Assembly: GCA_005862225.1 (NCBI GenBank)
Contig: SZXV01000005.1
Coordinates: 1 to 64,000 of the forward strand
Length of the DNA stretch: 64,000 nt
Source of the DNA: Chlorobium sp.
GTDB taxonomy: Bacteria > Bacteroidota > Chlorobiia > Chlorobiales > Chlorobiaceae
Direction of reading: 5' to 3'
This document shows positions 42,215-54,342 of this stretch, in pieces; the first letter of the stretch is position 1; every line of letters starts with the position of its first letter. The notes under the pieces were generated by a model that was not told the DNA's origin, ran no database searches, and worked only from the letters and a program-made list of their open reading frames with translations. The position numbers were made by a program, and so were the translations under genes.

Positions 42215-44647
42215 CTACATCAGGTTTTGTGGATCAACATCAATCGTGAAAACAAGTCCTGAGGAACGAAAGCGGGCTGTTATCTCATCACTCATCTGTC
42301 TAATGAATGGAGGGGAAAGTTTTCCCTTCAGGAGTTTAACGAGCACGTGGTAACGAAAACGATTCCGAATTTTGGCAATGCCGGCAGGCGCCGGGCCGAG
42401 GATAAGTCCACTATCTGGCGGAAGGTGCCGTACGAGGGTCTCCTTGCAAAACTGAGCCGCTGCTTCAGCTTGTTTTTCATCCTCTGAAGAGCATTCAAAT
42501 TTTATGAGCCGGGAAGCAGGGGGGTAGAGCAGCTCTTTTCTTGCCTTGCTTTCATTGAGAAAAAACTTTTCGTAGCTGCCCTGAAGAATTGCGGTAAACA
42601 CATCGCTCTCTTTATTGTATACCTGCAAGTACACTTCTCCCGGACTTGAGGCGCGTCCAGCGCGTCCGGCCACCTGCGTGAGGAGAGAAAATATCCGCTC
42701 TGATGCTCTGAAGTCCGGAATATTAAGCCCGATATCAGCCATGAGCACCCCAACAAGGGTCACTGCCGGAAAATCAAGTCCTTTAGCGACCATCTGTGTG
42801 CCGAGCAGGATGTGAGCTTTGCGTTCGTGAAACTCTTTCAGGATTCTCCCGTGAGAGCCTTTGGTTGTTGTGGTATCGACATCCATCCTGAGAATTTTTT
42901 CTTCAGGGAAGAGTGTTTGCAGCTCCTCTTCAATCCGCTCGGTTCCGCTGCTTTTAAAAAATAGTTTTGTCGATGAACATTTTTCACATGATTCGGTGTA
43001 GCGTTCTGTATGGCCGCAGTAGTGACAGCGGAGATGTTTTTGGGTGGAGTGGTAAACGAGAGGAATATTGCAAAACTTGCAGACAGGGATATGACCACAC
43101 TCCAGGCAGAAGATGCTTCCGGCAAAGCCTCGTCTGTTTTGCAGAAGAATGACCTGCTCGTTTTTTTCAAGGCGAAGCGCTATCTGGCGGTAGAGTAGTT
43201 CAGAAATTGATGCAGAAGCCTTTGGATTCTCTTTCATCCATACCAGATTGATGACGGGCATGGTTGCTCCATCAACCCGTTCGGGCAGATCGAGAAGAGT
43301 GTATTTGCCAATTCGGGCATTGTGGTATGATTCAAATGATGGGGTTGCTGAGCCAAGCAGGCAGATGGACTTGCTGAACAACGCTCTCATGATGGCGGTG
43401 TCACGGGCATGATAGCGGGGAGTGCGATCCTGCTTGTAGGCGGCATCGTGTTCTTCGTCTACAATTATTGCTCCCAGATTGTCGAGTGGTGCAAAAATGG
43501 TTGAGCGGGCGCCAAGGGCAATTTTGGTTTTTCCGAGTTGAAGGCTGTGCCAGGCATCATATTTTTCCTGATTGCTCATTGCGCTGTGGAGAATGGTTAT
43601 ATCGTCATGAAAATGCTCACGGAATCTGCCTGCTGTTTGAGGAGTTAATGCGATTTCAGGGACAAGGACAATCGCGGTTTTTCCTGAGGCAATGACTGTT
43701 TTCAGAAATTCGATATACACAAGGGTTTTGCCGCTGCCTGTGACACCGTGCAGCAGAAAGGTGCAGTATTCCTGTTTTTCAAAAGCATGGCGGAGCTGTT
43801 CAAGTGCCTTGCTTTGAGCCGCAGTAAGAGTTTTTTGCGTTTGAGGTTTCTCAGAAAAGCCGGTGGAGAAGTTGCTTGTTATTTCTTTCTGGACTTTTTC
43901 AGCAAGCCCCTTTTTTACCAGCAGGTTGAGGGTTTCGCTTGATATCCCGATGGTTTCGGGAAAAGCAGATTCGGGGTAGAGTGCTGCAAGTATTTTCAGT
44001 GTCTCAAACTGCTTTGGAGAGTTTTTAAGGGTAGTCTCAGCGTTTTCTTGTAATGAGTTGCAGAGGCGGTAGGCCGTTTTTTGTTTTGGTTTTGCAGCAG
44101 AAAATTTTTTGGTCAGCAAAAGATGTCCTCCCCGCTCAAGTTCAGAGAGGGTGCGGTAGAGTTGTTTTTTGCCAAGTCGTCGCTGAAGCTGCGGAATGGT
44201 CAGACGTTTCTCCGAGGCCATGATGTTCAGAATGGAACGACGAAGAGCGGTATTGATAATTTTTGGGATGTCTGATTGCAGGGCAAATCCGGTCATTTCA
44301 ACGACATCATGAACGGTTGTCCGCACTGCTGAAGGAAGGGCGCAGGTCAGGGTGTCGATTCTTCTGGCAAGATAATAGTCTGCCATCCATTCGGTCAATT
44401 GCAAAAGGGATTGGCTTAGAATGGCTTTTCCGCCGTACAGTATGTCAAATATTTCGATGTTGGAGATTTCTCCATCATGCTTCTCCATGATGCTCAGAAT
44501 AAAACCAATAGAAAGAGCGCCGTTTCCTTTTTTTCTGGCAAGCAGAATCATACATCCGGGATGGATGTCGTTTTCAAAAGAATCCGGTACCATAACGATA
44601 AACGGTTCTCCTCTGAAAATTTTTTCTGATACAATCAGTGCATACAT
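42215..44647 (-). CDS. priA: Primosomal replication restart helicase PriA
   Basis: 810 aa. The N-terminal DNA-binding part is followed by the helicase core with Walker A LLHGVTGSGKT, the motif II sequence IIVDEEHDAAYKQ and the zinc-binding loop FCLECGHIPVCKFC with HYCGHTERYTESCEKC. The C-terminal motifs TQMVAKGLDFPAVTLVGVL and QVAGRAGR complete it. PriA reloads the replisome at stalled forks. Length is normal for the family. Confidence 0.95.
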   Translation of the reverse strand: MYALIVSEKIFRGEPFIVMVPDSFENDIHPGCMILLARKKGNGALSIGFILSIMEKHDGEISNIEIFDILYGGKAILSQSLLQLTEWMADYYLARRIDTLTCALPSAVRTTVHDVVEMTGFALQSDIPKIINTALRRSILNIMASEKRLTIPQLQRRLGKKQLYRTLSELERGGHLLLTKKFSAAKPKQKTAYRLCNSLQENAETTLKNSPKQFETLKILAALYPESAFPETIGISSETLNLLVKKGLAEKVQKEITSNFSTGFSEKPQTQKTLTAAQSKALEQLRHAFEKQEYCTFLLHGVTGSGKTLVYIEFLKTVIASGKTAIVLVPEIALTPQTAGRFREHFHDDITILHSAMSNQEKYDAWHSLQLGKTKIALGARSTIFAPLDNLGAIIVDEEHDAAYKQDRTPRYHARDTAIMRALFSKSICLLGSATPSFESYHNARIGKYTLLDLPERVDGATMPVINLVWMKENPKASASISELLYRQIALRLEKNEQVILLQNRRGFAGSIFCLECGHIPVCKFCNIPLVYHSTQKHLRCHYCGHTERYTESCEKCSSTKLFFKSSGTERIEEELQTLFPEEKILRMDVDTTTTKGSHGRILKEFHERKAHILLGTQMVAKGLDFPAVTLVGVLMADIGLNIPDFRASERIFSLLTQVAGRAGRASSPGEVYLQVYNKESDVFTAILQGSYEKFFLNESKARKELLYPPASRLIKFECSSEDEKQAEAAAQFCKETLVRHLPPDSGLILGPAPAGIAKIRNRFRYHVLVKLLKGKLSPPFIRQMSDEITARFRSSGLVFTIDVDPQNLM

Positions 44648-44663
44648 GGTACAGAATGAAAAA

Positions 44664-44685
44664 AGTCAGTGCCTGTGCACTGACT
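44664..44685 (-). terminator. Rho-independent terminator after adk
   Basis: AGTCAGTGC and GCACTGACT form a perfect 9-base stem with a 4-base loop. A-runs on one side and T-runs on the other make it work in both directions. It lies 29 bp after the adk stop and just upstream of priA. Confidence 0.85.
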
Positions 44686-44713
44686 TTTTTTTGAAGAGGT
44701 TTATGGCTGATGC

Positions 44714-46161
<1,448 letters not shown>

Positions 46162-46181
46162 AATCAATTGAGACTTTTAGA

Positions 46182-47261
46182 TTATTGCGGTTTTGTATAT
46201 CTGGTTGTTGCCAATTGGCCGCATGCAGCATTAATGGTCGTTCCGAAACTTTTTCTGATCGTGACATGCAGTCCTGCATTCACGAGGTATTGCTGAAACA
46301 GCTCTTTGGTTGAGCTGAAAACCGGCATAAACTTAATATTAATGATTGAATTGTAATCAATCAAATTTATTTTGCATAAAAAGCTTCTTGAAAATCGGGC
46401 AAGCATTTTTGCATCATCGAGTGAGTCGTTTATTCCTTTCAGCAGCATGTAGACAATAGTAACTGGCGAGCCTGTTGAGGCTGTGTATTCTGCAAGGGTT
46501 TTACCGAGCTCTTGCAGCGGATATTGCCTGGCTGCTATGGGCATGAGTAATTCTCGTTTCTCTTGATTGGCTGAATGCAGTGAGACCGCCAGTTTTGTTT
46601 TCAGGCCCGACTTCCCAAGTCTTTGAATCTCAGGAATGACACCGACCGTCGAGATTGTTACTCTTTTTTGTGAAAGGCAAAAGCGGTAATTTCTTGAACT
46701 GAACGTTTCAATGGCCTCAATCACGTTGTCGGTGTTCAAGAGTGGTTCTCCCATTCCCATGAAAACAATATTGGTGATGGCTTTGCCACTTTCTTTTGCT
46801 GCGACCAAATTGTTGAGCGTGTAAACTTGTTCGGTGATCTCTCCCGCGCTGAGATTGCGCTGGAATCCCATTTTCCCTGTCGCACAGAAATGGCAGTTCA
46901 GTGGGCATCCAACCTGCGTTGAAACGCAAGCGGTCAACCTTTCAGCAGAAGGAATGAGTACGCTCTCCACCATATTTCCGTCGGGGAGTTTCAGCAAAAT
47001 TTTTTCAGTTTGATAGTCGCAAGCTTCCTCGATGCCTGTAAGGTGCTCAACAATCTCTGGACGCTCGATTGAGAATGTTTCAGAAAGCTTTCGGCGAAAA
47101 GCAAGGCTGAGAATAGTCATGTCGTCAAAGCTTTCGGCGTGATGGCTGAAAAGCCACTGATGGATCTGGGTGGCTCTGAAGAGTGGTTCCCCATGTGAAG
47201 TCATCAATTGCTGAAGTTCCTTGAGCGTTAAGTCTTTGATGTTTGGCAGGGATGAAGTCAT
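46182..47261 (-). CDS. rlmN: 23S rRNA / tRNA adenine-C2 methyltransferase RlmN
   Basis: 359 aa radical-SAM enzyme. The cluster motif is VGCPLNCHFCATGKMGFQRN (CxxxCxxC), followed by NIVFMGMGEPLLN and KLAVSLHSANQEKRELLMP. The catalytic cysteines of the family are present near the C-terminus (TTINAACGQL) and in the cluster region. It methylates A2503 of 23S rRNA and A37 of some tRNAs. Divergent from the DHH phosphoesterase gene. Confidence 0.96.
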   Translation of the reverse strand: MTSSLPNIKDLTLKELQQLMTSHGEPLFRATQIHQWLFSHHAESFDDMTILSLAFRRKLSETFSIERPEIVEHLTGIEEACDYQTEKILLKLPDGNMVESVLIPSAERLTACVSTQVGCPLNCHFCATGKMGFQRNLSAGEITEQVYTLNNLVAAKESGKAITNIVFMGMGEPLLNTDNVIEAIETFSSRNYRFCLSQKRVTISTVGVIPEIQRLGKSGLKTKLAVSLHSANQEKRELLMPIAARQYPLQELGKTLAEYTASTGSPVTIVYMLLKGINDSLDDAKMLARFSRSFLCKINLIDYNSIINIKFMPVFSSTKELFQQYLVNAGLHVTIRKSFGTTINAACGQLATTRYTKPQ

Positions 47262-47373
47262 TGAACAGGGGGAATTGTTTATGCGAAAAAACAGTTACTG
47301 TCGCAAAGTTATATAAAACGGGGAAAAAAGCATAGATTACATTATTTGATTTCGTTAAAGTTATCACCAACTA

Positions 47374-48432
47374 ATGATAGTTCCAGAGTATGGTCGGACG
47401 CTTAAAGCCGAGGAATGGTCTCCGGTCATCGACATGCTGCTTCAAGGTCAGCATTTTGTTCTTACAACCCATGAAAATTCTGATGGTGACGGTCTCGGGA
47501 GCGAGGTTGCACTTGCAATAGTCCTCAAGGCACTCGGGAAGGAGGTCTCTATTGTCAATCCGACGGAAGTGCCACCGAACTATCAGTTTCTCAAGCAATT
47601 ATACCCAATCTCTTTTTTTGATAACAAGAGTGAGGAAGCTATTCAGGAACTCTCGCTTTGCGATGTCGTCGTGCTGCTTGATGCTAATTTGCGCGACAGA
47701 ATGGGATCGCTCTGGCCTCATGTCAGTTTTTCAAGAGAGCTTGGCAGTCTGAAACTGGTGTGTGTTGACCACCATCTTGAACCGGATGATTTTACCGATA
47801 TCATGGTGTGTGAAAACTATGCTTCTTCGACTGGTGAGCTTGTTTATGGCCTTATTTATGCTATACAGGAGCGAGTGGGCAGGGAGTTGTTCACTTCGAA
47901 AGTTGCAGAAGCGCTTTATGTTGCAGTGATGACAGATACCGGTTCTTTCCGGTTTCCAAAAACCACGCCTTATGTTTACCAGCTTGCCGGAGATCTTGTG
48001 AGTAAGGGCGCTGATTCTGCTGATGTTTATGACAGGATTTATAACTCACTGACACCCAATGCCCTCAAGCTTTTGGGTGCTGCCTTGAGTGCGATTTCCA
48101 TTCTTGACAAAGGTGAAATTTCATGGCTTTTTATATCGCAGGATATGTTGAAGTCAACTGAAAGCAAATTGTTTGATACCGATCTTATTATCCGATATCT
48201 TTTAAGTGTTCCGTCGGTGCGTATTGCTGTTCTGCTGGTTGAAATGCAGGACGGAAGAACCAAGGCCAGCTTCAGGTCGCGTGGTAATATTTATGTCAAT
48301 CAATTGGCAAAAAAATATGGGGGTGGTGGTCACATGAATGCGGCCGGATGTCTTTTTCAGTTTTCTTCTGACAAGGCTCAGAAGGTATTGCTGGAAGATC
48401 TGAGGTTGTTTCTCAAAAACCACCCGGAATAA
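47374..48432 (+). CDS. DHH-family phosphoesterase (NrnA-like)
   Basis: 352 aa. The motif THENSDGDGLGSEVAL, an aspartate in VVLLDANLRDRMG, the signature VCVDHHLEPDD and the C-terminal DHHA1 end GGGGHMNAAG define the NrnA type. These enzymes degrade very short RNA and often pAp, using manganese. Full length and not in an operon with rlmN. Confidence 0.9.
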   Translation: MIVPEYGRTLKAEEWSPVIDMLLQGQHFVLTTHENSDGDGLGSEVALAIVLKALGKEVSIVNPTEVPPNYQFLKQLYPISFFDNKSEEAIQELSLCDVVVLLDANLRDRMGSLWPHVSFSRELGSLKLVCVDHHLEPDDFTDIMVCENYASSTGELVYGLIYAIQERVGRELFTSKVAEALYVAVMTDTGSFRFPKTTPYVYQLAGDLVSKGADSADVYDRIYNSLTPNALKLLGAALSAISILDKGEISWLFISQDMLKSTESKLFDTDLIIRYLLSVPSVRIAVLLVEMQDGRTKASFRSRGNIYVNQLAKKYGGGGHMNAAGCLFQFSSDKAQKVLLEDLRLFLKNHPE

Positions 48433-48452
48433 AATGTATTCTGTAAATATCG

Positions 48453-49976
48453 ATGATTGAAGCCATGAAAGTAATAGTAACAAAAAATGATCTTCAAAGC
48501 CTTTCTGCAGATTTGCTTCTGCTGCCGTTCAGCAGTGTTGAGCTGAAAACAGAAGTAGAAAAGGCGCTTTCTGCAATGGGTTTTGGCTTGCAGGTTCTGA
48601 AAGATTTCAAAGCGGAAGCTGGTGAACTCGTGGTGCTCTATGGCGGTGGTCATGAGTATTCTACCGCAAGGATTGCCCTTCTTGGAATTGGAGAGGGAAA
48701 GACGATTGAAGATTGGCGAAAGGCAGCAGTTGCTTTTGCCTCGAAAGCGGTGGATTTGAACATTGAAAAAGTTGCTGTTGATTGTTCTGGTATTGAGGCC
48801 ATCTCTGTTTCCACAGGGCAAAGCGTCTCGACGCTCGTTGCTGCATTGGTTGAAGGTTGTTTTACCGGTTCATACAGGTTTGATTGCCTGAAAAGTGGCA
48901 AACTTGATAAAAAAAGTTCTGCGGATAAATCGAAAGGGATCGCCAAACTTCTTTTGCGGGTTGATAGCGCAGTTGCTGATGAGGCTGAAAAAGGAGTTGT
49001 TGACGGCAAGATTATTGGTTCATGCCAGAAGATGGCAAGGGATATGGTTAATCTTCCTGGAAATCATCTTCATGCCGGAGATATTGCTAAAGCGGCAGTG
49101 GATTCCGGGAAAAAATATGGTTATGATGTGACGGTTTTTCATAAAAAAGAGATTGAGGCATTTGGCATGGGAGGCCTGCTTGCAGTGAACAAGGGCAGCC
49201 ATCATCCACCTACTTTTACCGTTCTTGAGTATAAGCCAAAAGGGAAAGCCAATGCTGTGATTGCTCTTGTAGGGAAAGGTGTTACTTTCGATTCTGGAGG
49301 GATTTCGCTCAAACCCTCCGAAAATATGGGCGAGATGAAGTCAGATATGTCCGGCGCGGCCAGTGTGTTGGGAGCTGTCGAGGCGGCTGTTCGTCTTGCG
49401 CTGCCCCTTCATATCATAGGATTTATTCCGGCTACGGACAATATGCCCGGGAGTACGGCTCAGCAGCCTGGTGATGTTATTACAACCTATTCAGGAATTA
49501 CTGTGGAAGTTGGTAATACTGACGCAGAAGGGCGTCTGATTCTTGCTGACGCATTGAGCTATGCAAAAGAGAAGTTCAGCCCGGATGTGATTATTGATGT
49601 TGCCACACTGACTGGAGCATGCATTGTTGCACTTGGTTATGCGGTTGCTGGTCTTTTCAGCAACAGCGACAAGCTGGCTGACGAGATTTTTCAGGCTGGA
49701 CAGCAATCGGGCGAAAAGGTCTGGCGGATGCCTCTCTGGGATCTTTATGGTGAGCAGATTAAGTCGGATGTTGCCGATGTGAACAACACCGGAGGACGTG
49801 GAGCCGGTTCGGTTACTGCCGCAAAATTCCTTGAAAAATTTATCGATGGGCATAAAAACTGGGCTCATATTGATATAGCAGGCCCATCGTTTACCCCGAA
49901 GGGAGCTGGCAAGGTTAACGGAGGAACAGGGTTTGGTGTTGGCTTGCTGGTGGAGTTTCTGAAAAAATGGTCCTGA
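48453..49976 (+). CDS. pepA: Cytosolic leucyl aminopeptidase (M17)
   Basis: 507 aa. The catalytic domain has VGKGVTFDSGGISLKPSENM (metal ligands and lysine), EVGNTDAEGRLILADAL (the M17 signature) and VATLTGACIVALG. It removes N-terminal residues from peptides and needs two metal ions. The first 160 residues are the family's N-terminal domain. ATG 48453 or the internal ATG 48465 (MKVIVTKND) could be the start. Confidence 0.95.
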   Translation: MIEAMKVIVTKNDLQSLSADLLLLPFSSVELKTEVEKALSAMGFGLQVLKDFKAEAGELVVLYGGGHEYSTARIALLGIGEGKTIEDWRKAAVAFASKAVDLNIEKVAVDCSGIEAISVSTGQSVSTLVAALVEGCFTGSYRFDCLKSGKLDKKSSADKSKGIAKLLLRVDSAVADEAEKGVVDGKIIGSCQKMARDMVNLPGNHLHAGDIAKAAVDSGKKYGYDVTVFHKKEIEAFGMGGLLAVNKGSHHPPTFTVLEYKPKGKANAVIALVGKGVTFDSGGISLKPSENMGEMKSDMSGAASVLGAVEAAVRLALPLHIIGFIPATDNMPGSTAQQPGDVITTYSGITVEVGNTDAEGRLILADALSYAKEKFSPDVIIDVATLTGACIVALGYAVAGLFSNSDKLADEIFQAGQQSGEKVWRMPLWDLYGEQIKSDVADVNNTGGRGAGSVTAAKFLEKFIDGHKNWAHIDIAGPSFTPKGAGKVNGGTGFGVGLLVEFLKKWS

Positions 49977-50018
49977 AATCAGCAGCTTTGCAAGAGTAGT
50001 TTATTTATCGGAACGACC

Positions 50019-50723
50019 ATGACAGCACCGCCGCAAAATCCCGTAGTGATTATTCCTGGAGTGCTTTTCTGGGATTCTCTGTATGATTCCATGAAAGAGG
50101 CACTTGCTGGATATATTCCAAAAGAGAGAGTCGCTGTTGCACCAGTATCTCTTGTTGACTGGATTGGATTTCCCCCATCACCAGAGAGATCGACAAACCG
50201 GGTCATGAAAGTTGTTGACCGTACAGTCAGGCAGATGGGTCAGAAATTTCCTGGAGAGCCGATAACTCTTGTGGCGCATAGCGGGGGAGGAACCGTTGCT
50301 ATGGTTTATCTGCTTGAGCAGCGTTTTCAGGGGGATATTTATCATTCAGGGAGGTTGGTTGGCAAACTTATTACCCTTGGAACTCCTTTCCATACTCATG
50401 AGCGTTATGCAAAAATTAAAACAGATTTTATCTTCAGCCATCTGAATGATAAATTTTTTGAGCGCTGTCAGGTTGTTTCTGTCGTCAGTGATAAGTATTA
50501 TGGCAATCTTCATGGAAGTTTTGTTGAAAAAATGTGTTTTAAATTTTACAGTAGCGTTATCAATGATGGTAATGTGGCAGGTGACGGAATTGTTCCAGCA
50601 ATGAGCTGTTTCCTTGAGGGTGCTGAAAATATTACTATTCCGGATGCAGAACATCTTCCAACACCACATACCCGTTGGTATGGCACAAAAGAGGGGGTTG
50701 AACAATGGATTCAATGGCTTTGA
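50019..50723 (+). CDS. Lipase-like alpha/beta hydrolase
   Basis: 234 aa. [17 protein letters not shown] begins the fold, the nucleophile elbow is [14 protein letters not shown] (Ser near 89), an Asp lies in [14 protein letters not shown] and a His in [13 protein letters not shown]. No signal peptide. Family members are esterases or lipases; the substrate is unknown. It overlaps the next gene by 19 bp, so they are co-expressed. Confidence 0.8.
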   Translation: MTAPPQNPVVIIPGVLFWDSLYDSMKEALAGYIPKERVAVAPVSLVDWIGFPPSPERSTNRVMKVVDRTVRQMGQKFPGEPITLVAHSGGGTVAMVYLLEQRFQGDIYHSGRLVGKLITLGTPFHTHERYAKIKTDFIFSHLNDKFFERCQVVSVVSDKYYGNLHGSFVEKMCFKFYSSVINDGNVAGDGIVPAMSCFLEGAENITIPDAEHLPTPHTRWYGTKEGVEQWIQWL

Positions 50724-51553
50724 GGGATAGTCGATCAAGGGTTGCCGGTGTTGTGTTTTTAGCATTTCTGCTGCTTTTGTCGTCTTGCACTCCAGAAAAG
50801 CAAAAGCTTGATCCGCAGCAGCAGCATATCGAGTCGATGATGGCGATTCTTGCCCAGGTGCAGAAAAATCTTGGACGCATTCAGCAAAAAGAGTCGGTTG
50901 TTGAAAGGCTTTCTTCAGGGATTGAGGGCAGGGATAGTCAGAATGTTGAGCAGATTGGGAAGGATATTGCGGCCAGTATTCGGTTTATCGATTCAACTCT
51001 TGTGGCAAGTAAAAATCTTGTCAAGAAGCTTGAAGAGGAGAACAAGGCTTCATCCTATCGCGTTGAATCTCTTGACCGCCTTGTGTCTGAATTGCAAATT
51101 GCCATTAATACCAAAGATGGTGAGGTCAATACGCTCAAGGGTAATGTTCAGAAACTGAACAAGCAGGTCTCTTCTCTTCTGGCGACGGTCGATGTGCTTG
51201 ATGAGTATATTCAGGACAAGGAAGCCCCACTCTATACAGCTTATTATATTTCCGGAACCTTCAATGAACTTGTGTCGAAGGGTATTCTTGTTCCGATTAA
51301 TCCTCTTGAAAAGTTTTTCGGAGCCGAGTATCGTCTTGCATCTGACTTTAATGTGAAGCTGTTCAAAAAAGTTGATATCATGGAGACAAGGGATCTTTTT
51401 TTTGACAAGCCACTGAAAAATCTGAAAATTATAACACCTCATACCACAGGCTCTTACGAACTTGTTGGGGGTAAGACATCATCACTGCTTCTTATCAGCG
51501 ATGAAAATGCTTTCTGGCAAAAATCACGCTGTCTGGTGATTGTTACGGAATAG
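50705..51553 (+). CDS. Coiled-coil lipoprotein
   Basis: 282 aa. The N-terminus [16 protein letters not shown] has a lipobox with Cys near 27. Residues about 40-170 are predicted coiled coil (heptads in [20 protein letters not shown] and [20 protein letters not shown]), and the last 110 form a beta-rich domain. Probably anchored in a membrane facing the periplasm. Function unknown; not recognised. Confidence 0.7.
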   Translation: MDSMALRDSRSRVAGVVFLAFLLLLSSCTPEKQKLDPQQQHIESMMAILAQVQKNLGRIQQKESVVERLSSGIEGRDSQNVEQIGKDIAASIRFIDSTLVASKNLVKKLEEENKASSYRVESLDRLVSELQIAINTKDGEVNTLKGNVQKLNKQVSSLLATVDVLDEYIQDKEAPLYTAYYISGTFNELVSKGILVPINPLEKFFGAEYRLASDFNVKLFKKVDIMETRDLFFDKPLKNLKIITPHTTGSYELVGGKTSSLLLISDENAFWQKSRCLVIVTE

Positions 51554-51567
51554 AAAAACAGGGTTTC

Positions 51568-52905
51568 ATGAAAATAACCATATTTGGATCAGGTTATGTT
51601 GGGCTTGTCACTGGCGCATGTTTTGCCGAGGTAGGTAATGATGTGCTTTGTGTTGATATCGATCAAAAAAAGATTGACAGTCTTAAACAGGGAAAAATTC
51701 CTATTCATGAGCCTGGTCTTGATGAAATTGTTTCAGACAACATCAAAGATGGACGCTTAAAATTCACATCGGATCTTCGTGAAGGCGTTGAGTTTGGTCT
51801 TTATCAGATTATTGCAGTTGGCACTCCTCCGGATGAAGATGGTTCTGCTGACTTGCGGCATGTGCTTAGTGTTGCTGAAAGTATCGGTTCCCTGATGCAG
51901 GAATACCGGGTTGTCATCAATAAATCGACAGTTCCTGTGGGTACGGCTGATCTTGTGAGAGCAAAAATAAGATCGGTTCTTGCGGAAAGGAAAGTCAATA
52001 TTGATTTTGATGTTGTTTCCAACCCAGAGTTTCTCAAGGAAGGGGACGCGGTTAACGACTTCATGAAACCGGAACGTATCATTGTAGGAGTTGATGATCC
52101 TCGAACCAAAGAGTTACTGCGTTTTCTTTATTCTCCATTTAATCGCAGTCATGAGCGATTTATCGCAATGGATGTGCGTTCTGCTGAATTGACCAAGTAT
52201 GCGGCTAACGCCATGCTTGCAACAAAAATCAGTTTCATGAACGAAATAGCCAATATTGCTGAACGGGTTGGAGCTGATGTTGAAGCTGTGAGAAGGGGGA
52301 TCGGCTCAGATTCAAGGATTGGATTTTCATTTATTTATCCTGGAATTGGTTACGGAGGATCCTGTTTTCCAAAGGATGTTCAGGCTCTCGAAAGAACTGC
52401 ACACAAACATGGGTACCATTCAAGGATTCTGCAAGCTGTAGAGGCGGTCAATCATGACCAGAAGAGTTCTGTCATCAGGAAAATCAGAAAGCATTTCGGA
52501 GAGGAACTCAAGGGGAAGGTTTTTGCTTTATGGGGGCTTGCTTTTAAGCCGAACACTGATGATATGCGTGAAGCTCCGAGCCGCAGGGTGATTGCCGAGC
52601 TGTTGGAGGAAGGCGCAGGAGTAAGGGTCTACGATCCGGTTGCAATGGATGAGGCCAGACGGATCTACGGTGAAGCTGAAGGTATTTATTATGCCTTGAA
52701 CCCTGAAGATGCGGTGAAAGGATCCGACGCTTTGGTCGTACTGACGGAGTGGCTGGTTTTCCGGAGTCCTGATTTCGATATGATTAAAAGAGACCTCAGC
52801 TCCCCGGTTGTTTTTGATGGCAGAAATATCTATAACCCGGAATTTATGGAGCAGTCAGGATTTACCTATTACTCAATAGGTCGTCCTCCAAGAGGTGTAA
52901 AATAG
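51568..52905 (+). CDS. ugd: UDP-glucose 6-dehydrogenase
   Basis: 445 aa. The Rossmann motif is [32 protein letters not shown] and [16 protein letters not shown] bind substrate, and the catalytic cysteine is in [16 protein letters not shown]. The C-terminal domain has [16 protein letters not shown]. It oxidises UDP-glucose to UDP-glucuronate for surface polysaccharide. Its stop lies 1 bp from that of the convergent thiD. Confidence 0.96.
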   Translation: MKITIFGSGYVGLVTGACFAEVGNDVLCVDIDQKKIDSLKQGKIPIHEPGLDEIVSDNIKDGRLKFTSDLREGVEFGLYQIIAVGTPPDEDGSADLRHVLSVAESIGSLMQEYRVVINKSTVPVGTADLVRAKIRSVLAERKVNIDFDVVSNPEFLKEGDAVNDFMKPERIIVGVDDPRTKELLRFLYSPFNRSHERFIAMDVRSAELTKYAANAMLATKISFMNEIANIAERVGADVEAVRRGIGSDSRIGFSFIYPGIGYGGSCFPKDVQALERTAHKHGYHSRILQAVEAVNHDQKSSVIRKIRKHFGEELKGKVFALWGLAFKPNTDDMREAPSRRVIAELLEEGAGVRVYDPVAMDEARRIYGEAEGIYYALNPEDAVKGSDALVVLTEWLVFRSPDFDMIKRDLSSPVVFDGRNIYNPEFMEQSGFTYYSIGRPPRGVK

Positions 52906-52906
52906 T

Positions 52907-53722
52907 TTATTTCCAGACGTTGTACAAGTGGTGCAACGGCCCGTTTCCCTGTCCAAGACGGAAAGAGCTTCCTGCTCTGAGGGCTTCATCAAGGTAAGCT
53001 TTGGCGTGTTCAACTGCATTTTCAGTTGTTTCTCCTCTGGCCATAAATGCAGCTATGGCTGATGACAGGGTGCAGCCGGTGCCATGAGTATTGCTTGTCA
53101 TGATTTTTTTTGACCTGAACCAGAAGAAACGATTTTCATAGAAAAGGCAGTCACAACACTCGTCACCTTCACCATGTCCCCCTTTTATCAGAACTGATTG
53201 CGCACCTGTTTCAAGCAGTTTCTGAGCAGCCTCCTCTATAGCTGTCGGAGTGCCGGGAATTCTTTTTATCCCCGTGAGAATGGCGGTTTCCGGCAGGTTT
53301 GGTGTAATCAGTGATGCCAGTGGAAACAGTTCAGCCTTCATGATAGTAATCGCTTCTGATGGCAGAAATGCCACACCTCTGGAAAAGCCGAGCATGGTGT
53401 CCAGAATGAGAGGCGGATTGCCTTTCAGCTCCCTGAGTAGCCTTGAGACGGCTTTAATGGTTGTGATGTTTCCCAGCATACCAATTTTAACAGCATCAAT
53501 CGAGATATCAGCGTTAATGGCCCTGAATTGTTCACTTATGAATGTGTCATCGATAGGGTATACAGCACTGACCCCCAGGGTATTTTGGGCGGTCAAGGCG
53601 GTTATAACCGACAATCCGTAACATTCAAGGGCTGCAAATGTTTTGAGATCCGCCTGAATTCCTGCACCGCCGCTACAGTCGGATCCGGCAATGGTGAGCA
53701 CTGTTTTATACGTTTTTCTCAT
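52907..53722 (-). CDS. thiD: Hydroxymethylpyrimidine / phosphomethylpyrimidine kinase
   Basis: 271 aa ribokinase-like enzyme. TIAGSDCSGGAGIQADLKTF and VITALTAQNTLGV are the substrate site, and NTHGTGCTLSSAIAAFMARG is the anion hole with the catalytic Asp/Cys region. It phosphorylates HMP to HMP-PP in thiamine synthesis. Overlaps thiE by 4 bp in a thiE2-thiE-thiD operon on the minus strand. Confidence 0.95.
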   Translation of the reverse strand: MRKTYKTVLTIAGSDCSGGAGIQADLKTFAALECYGLSVITALTAQNTLGVSAVYPIDDTFISEQFRAINADISIDAVKIGMLGNITTIKAVSRLLRELKGNPPLILDTMLGFSRGVAFLPSEAITIMKAELFPLASLITPNLPETAILTGIKRIPGTPTAIEEAAQKLLETGAQSVLIKGGHGEGDECCDCLFYENRFFWFRSKKIMTSNTHGTGCTLSSAIAAFMARGETTENAVEHAKAYLDEALRAGSSFRLGQGNGPLHHLYNVWK

Positions 53723-54342
53723 GATTTTTGCCTGTTTAAGGCGGAAACAAGCTCGTAAGTCGCGATGGAGGGTCTATCAGCTTTGCTTACAGCGGAAAGC
53801 ACTGCCACCCCTGATGCACCATTTGAGATAAGGAGGGGGGCGTTGTCAATGCTGATTCCGCCAATAGCAATAATTGGCAGAGAGACAATGGTTGCAGCCT
53901 TTTTCAGCATTTCAGGGCCAAGAGGAGGTGATTCTTTTATTTTTGAAAAAGTAGGAAAGATGTGGCCGAAGCCGATATAATCAGCACCCTCTTTTTCGGC
54001 TCTTGCGGCTTCTTCAAGCGATGATGTGGAGATGCCGATGATACTTTTCTTACCCATAAGTTTTCTTGCAGCCCCGATTGGTATATCCTGCTGGCCAAGG
54101 TGCACCCCGTCAGATTCACTCGCCATGGCTATGTCTACCCGATCGTTGATGATAAAGAGGGCCTGGTAATGATGGCATAGCCTTCGGATTTCAATTGCCC
54201 ATAAAAAAAGTTGGTTTCCGGAGGCACTTTTATGTCTGAGCTGGATCATCTCAGCCCCTCCTTTAAGGGCCTCTTCCGCAAGGTACACCGGGTTGAGTGC
54301 TTCATCGGTTATCACACAGAGAAAGGGAGATGAGAGAATCAT
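53719..54342 (-). CDS. thiE: Thiamine-phosphate synthase
   Basis: 207 aa TIM barrel. EMIQLRHKSASGNQLFLWAI, LFIINDRVDIAMASESDGVH and LGQQDIPIGAARKLMG bind substrates, and ADYIGFGHIFPTFSKIKESP is the pyrophosphate loop. It joins HMP-PP and thiazole phosphate. Overlaps thiD downstream and the tenI-like gene upstream by a few bases. Confidence 0.92.
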   Translation of the reverse strand: MILSSPFLCVITDEALNPVYLAEEALKGGAEMIQLRHKSASGNQLFLWAIEIRRLCHHYQALFIINDRVDIAMASESDGVHLGQQDIPIGAARKLMGKKSIIGISTSSLEEAARAEKEGADYIGFGHIFPTFSKIKESPPLGPEMLKKAATIVSLPIIAIGGISIDNAPLLISNGASGVAVLSAVSKADRPSIATYELVSALNRQKS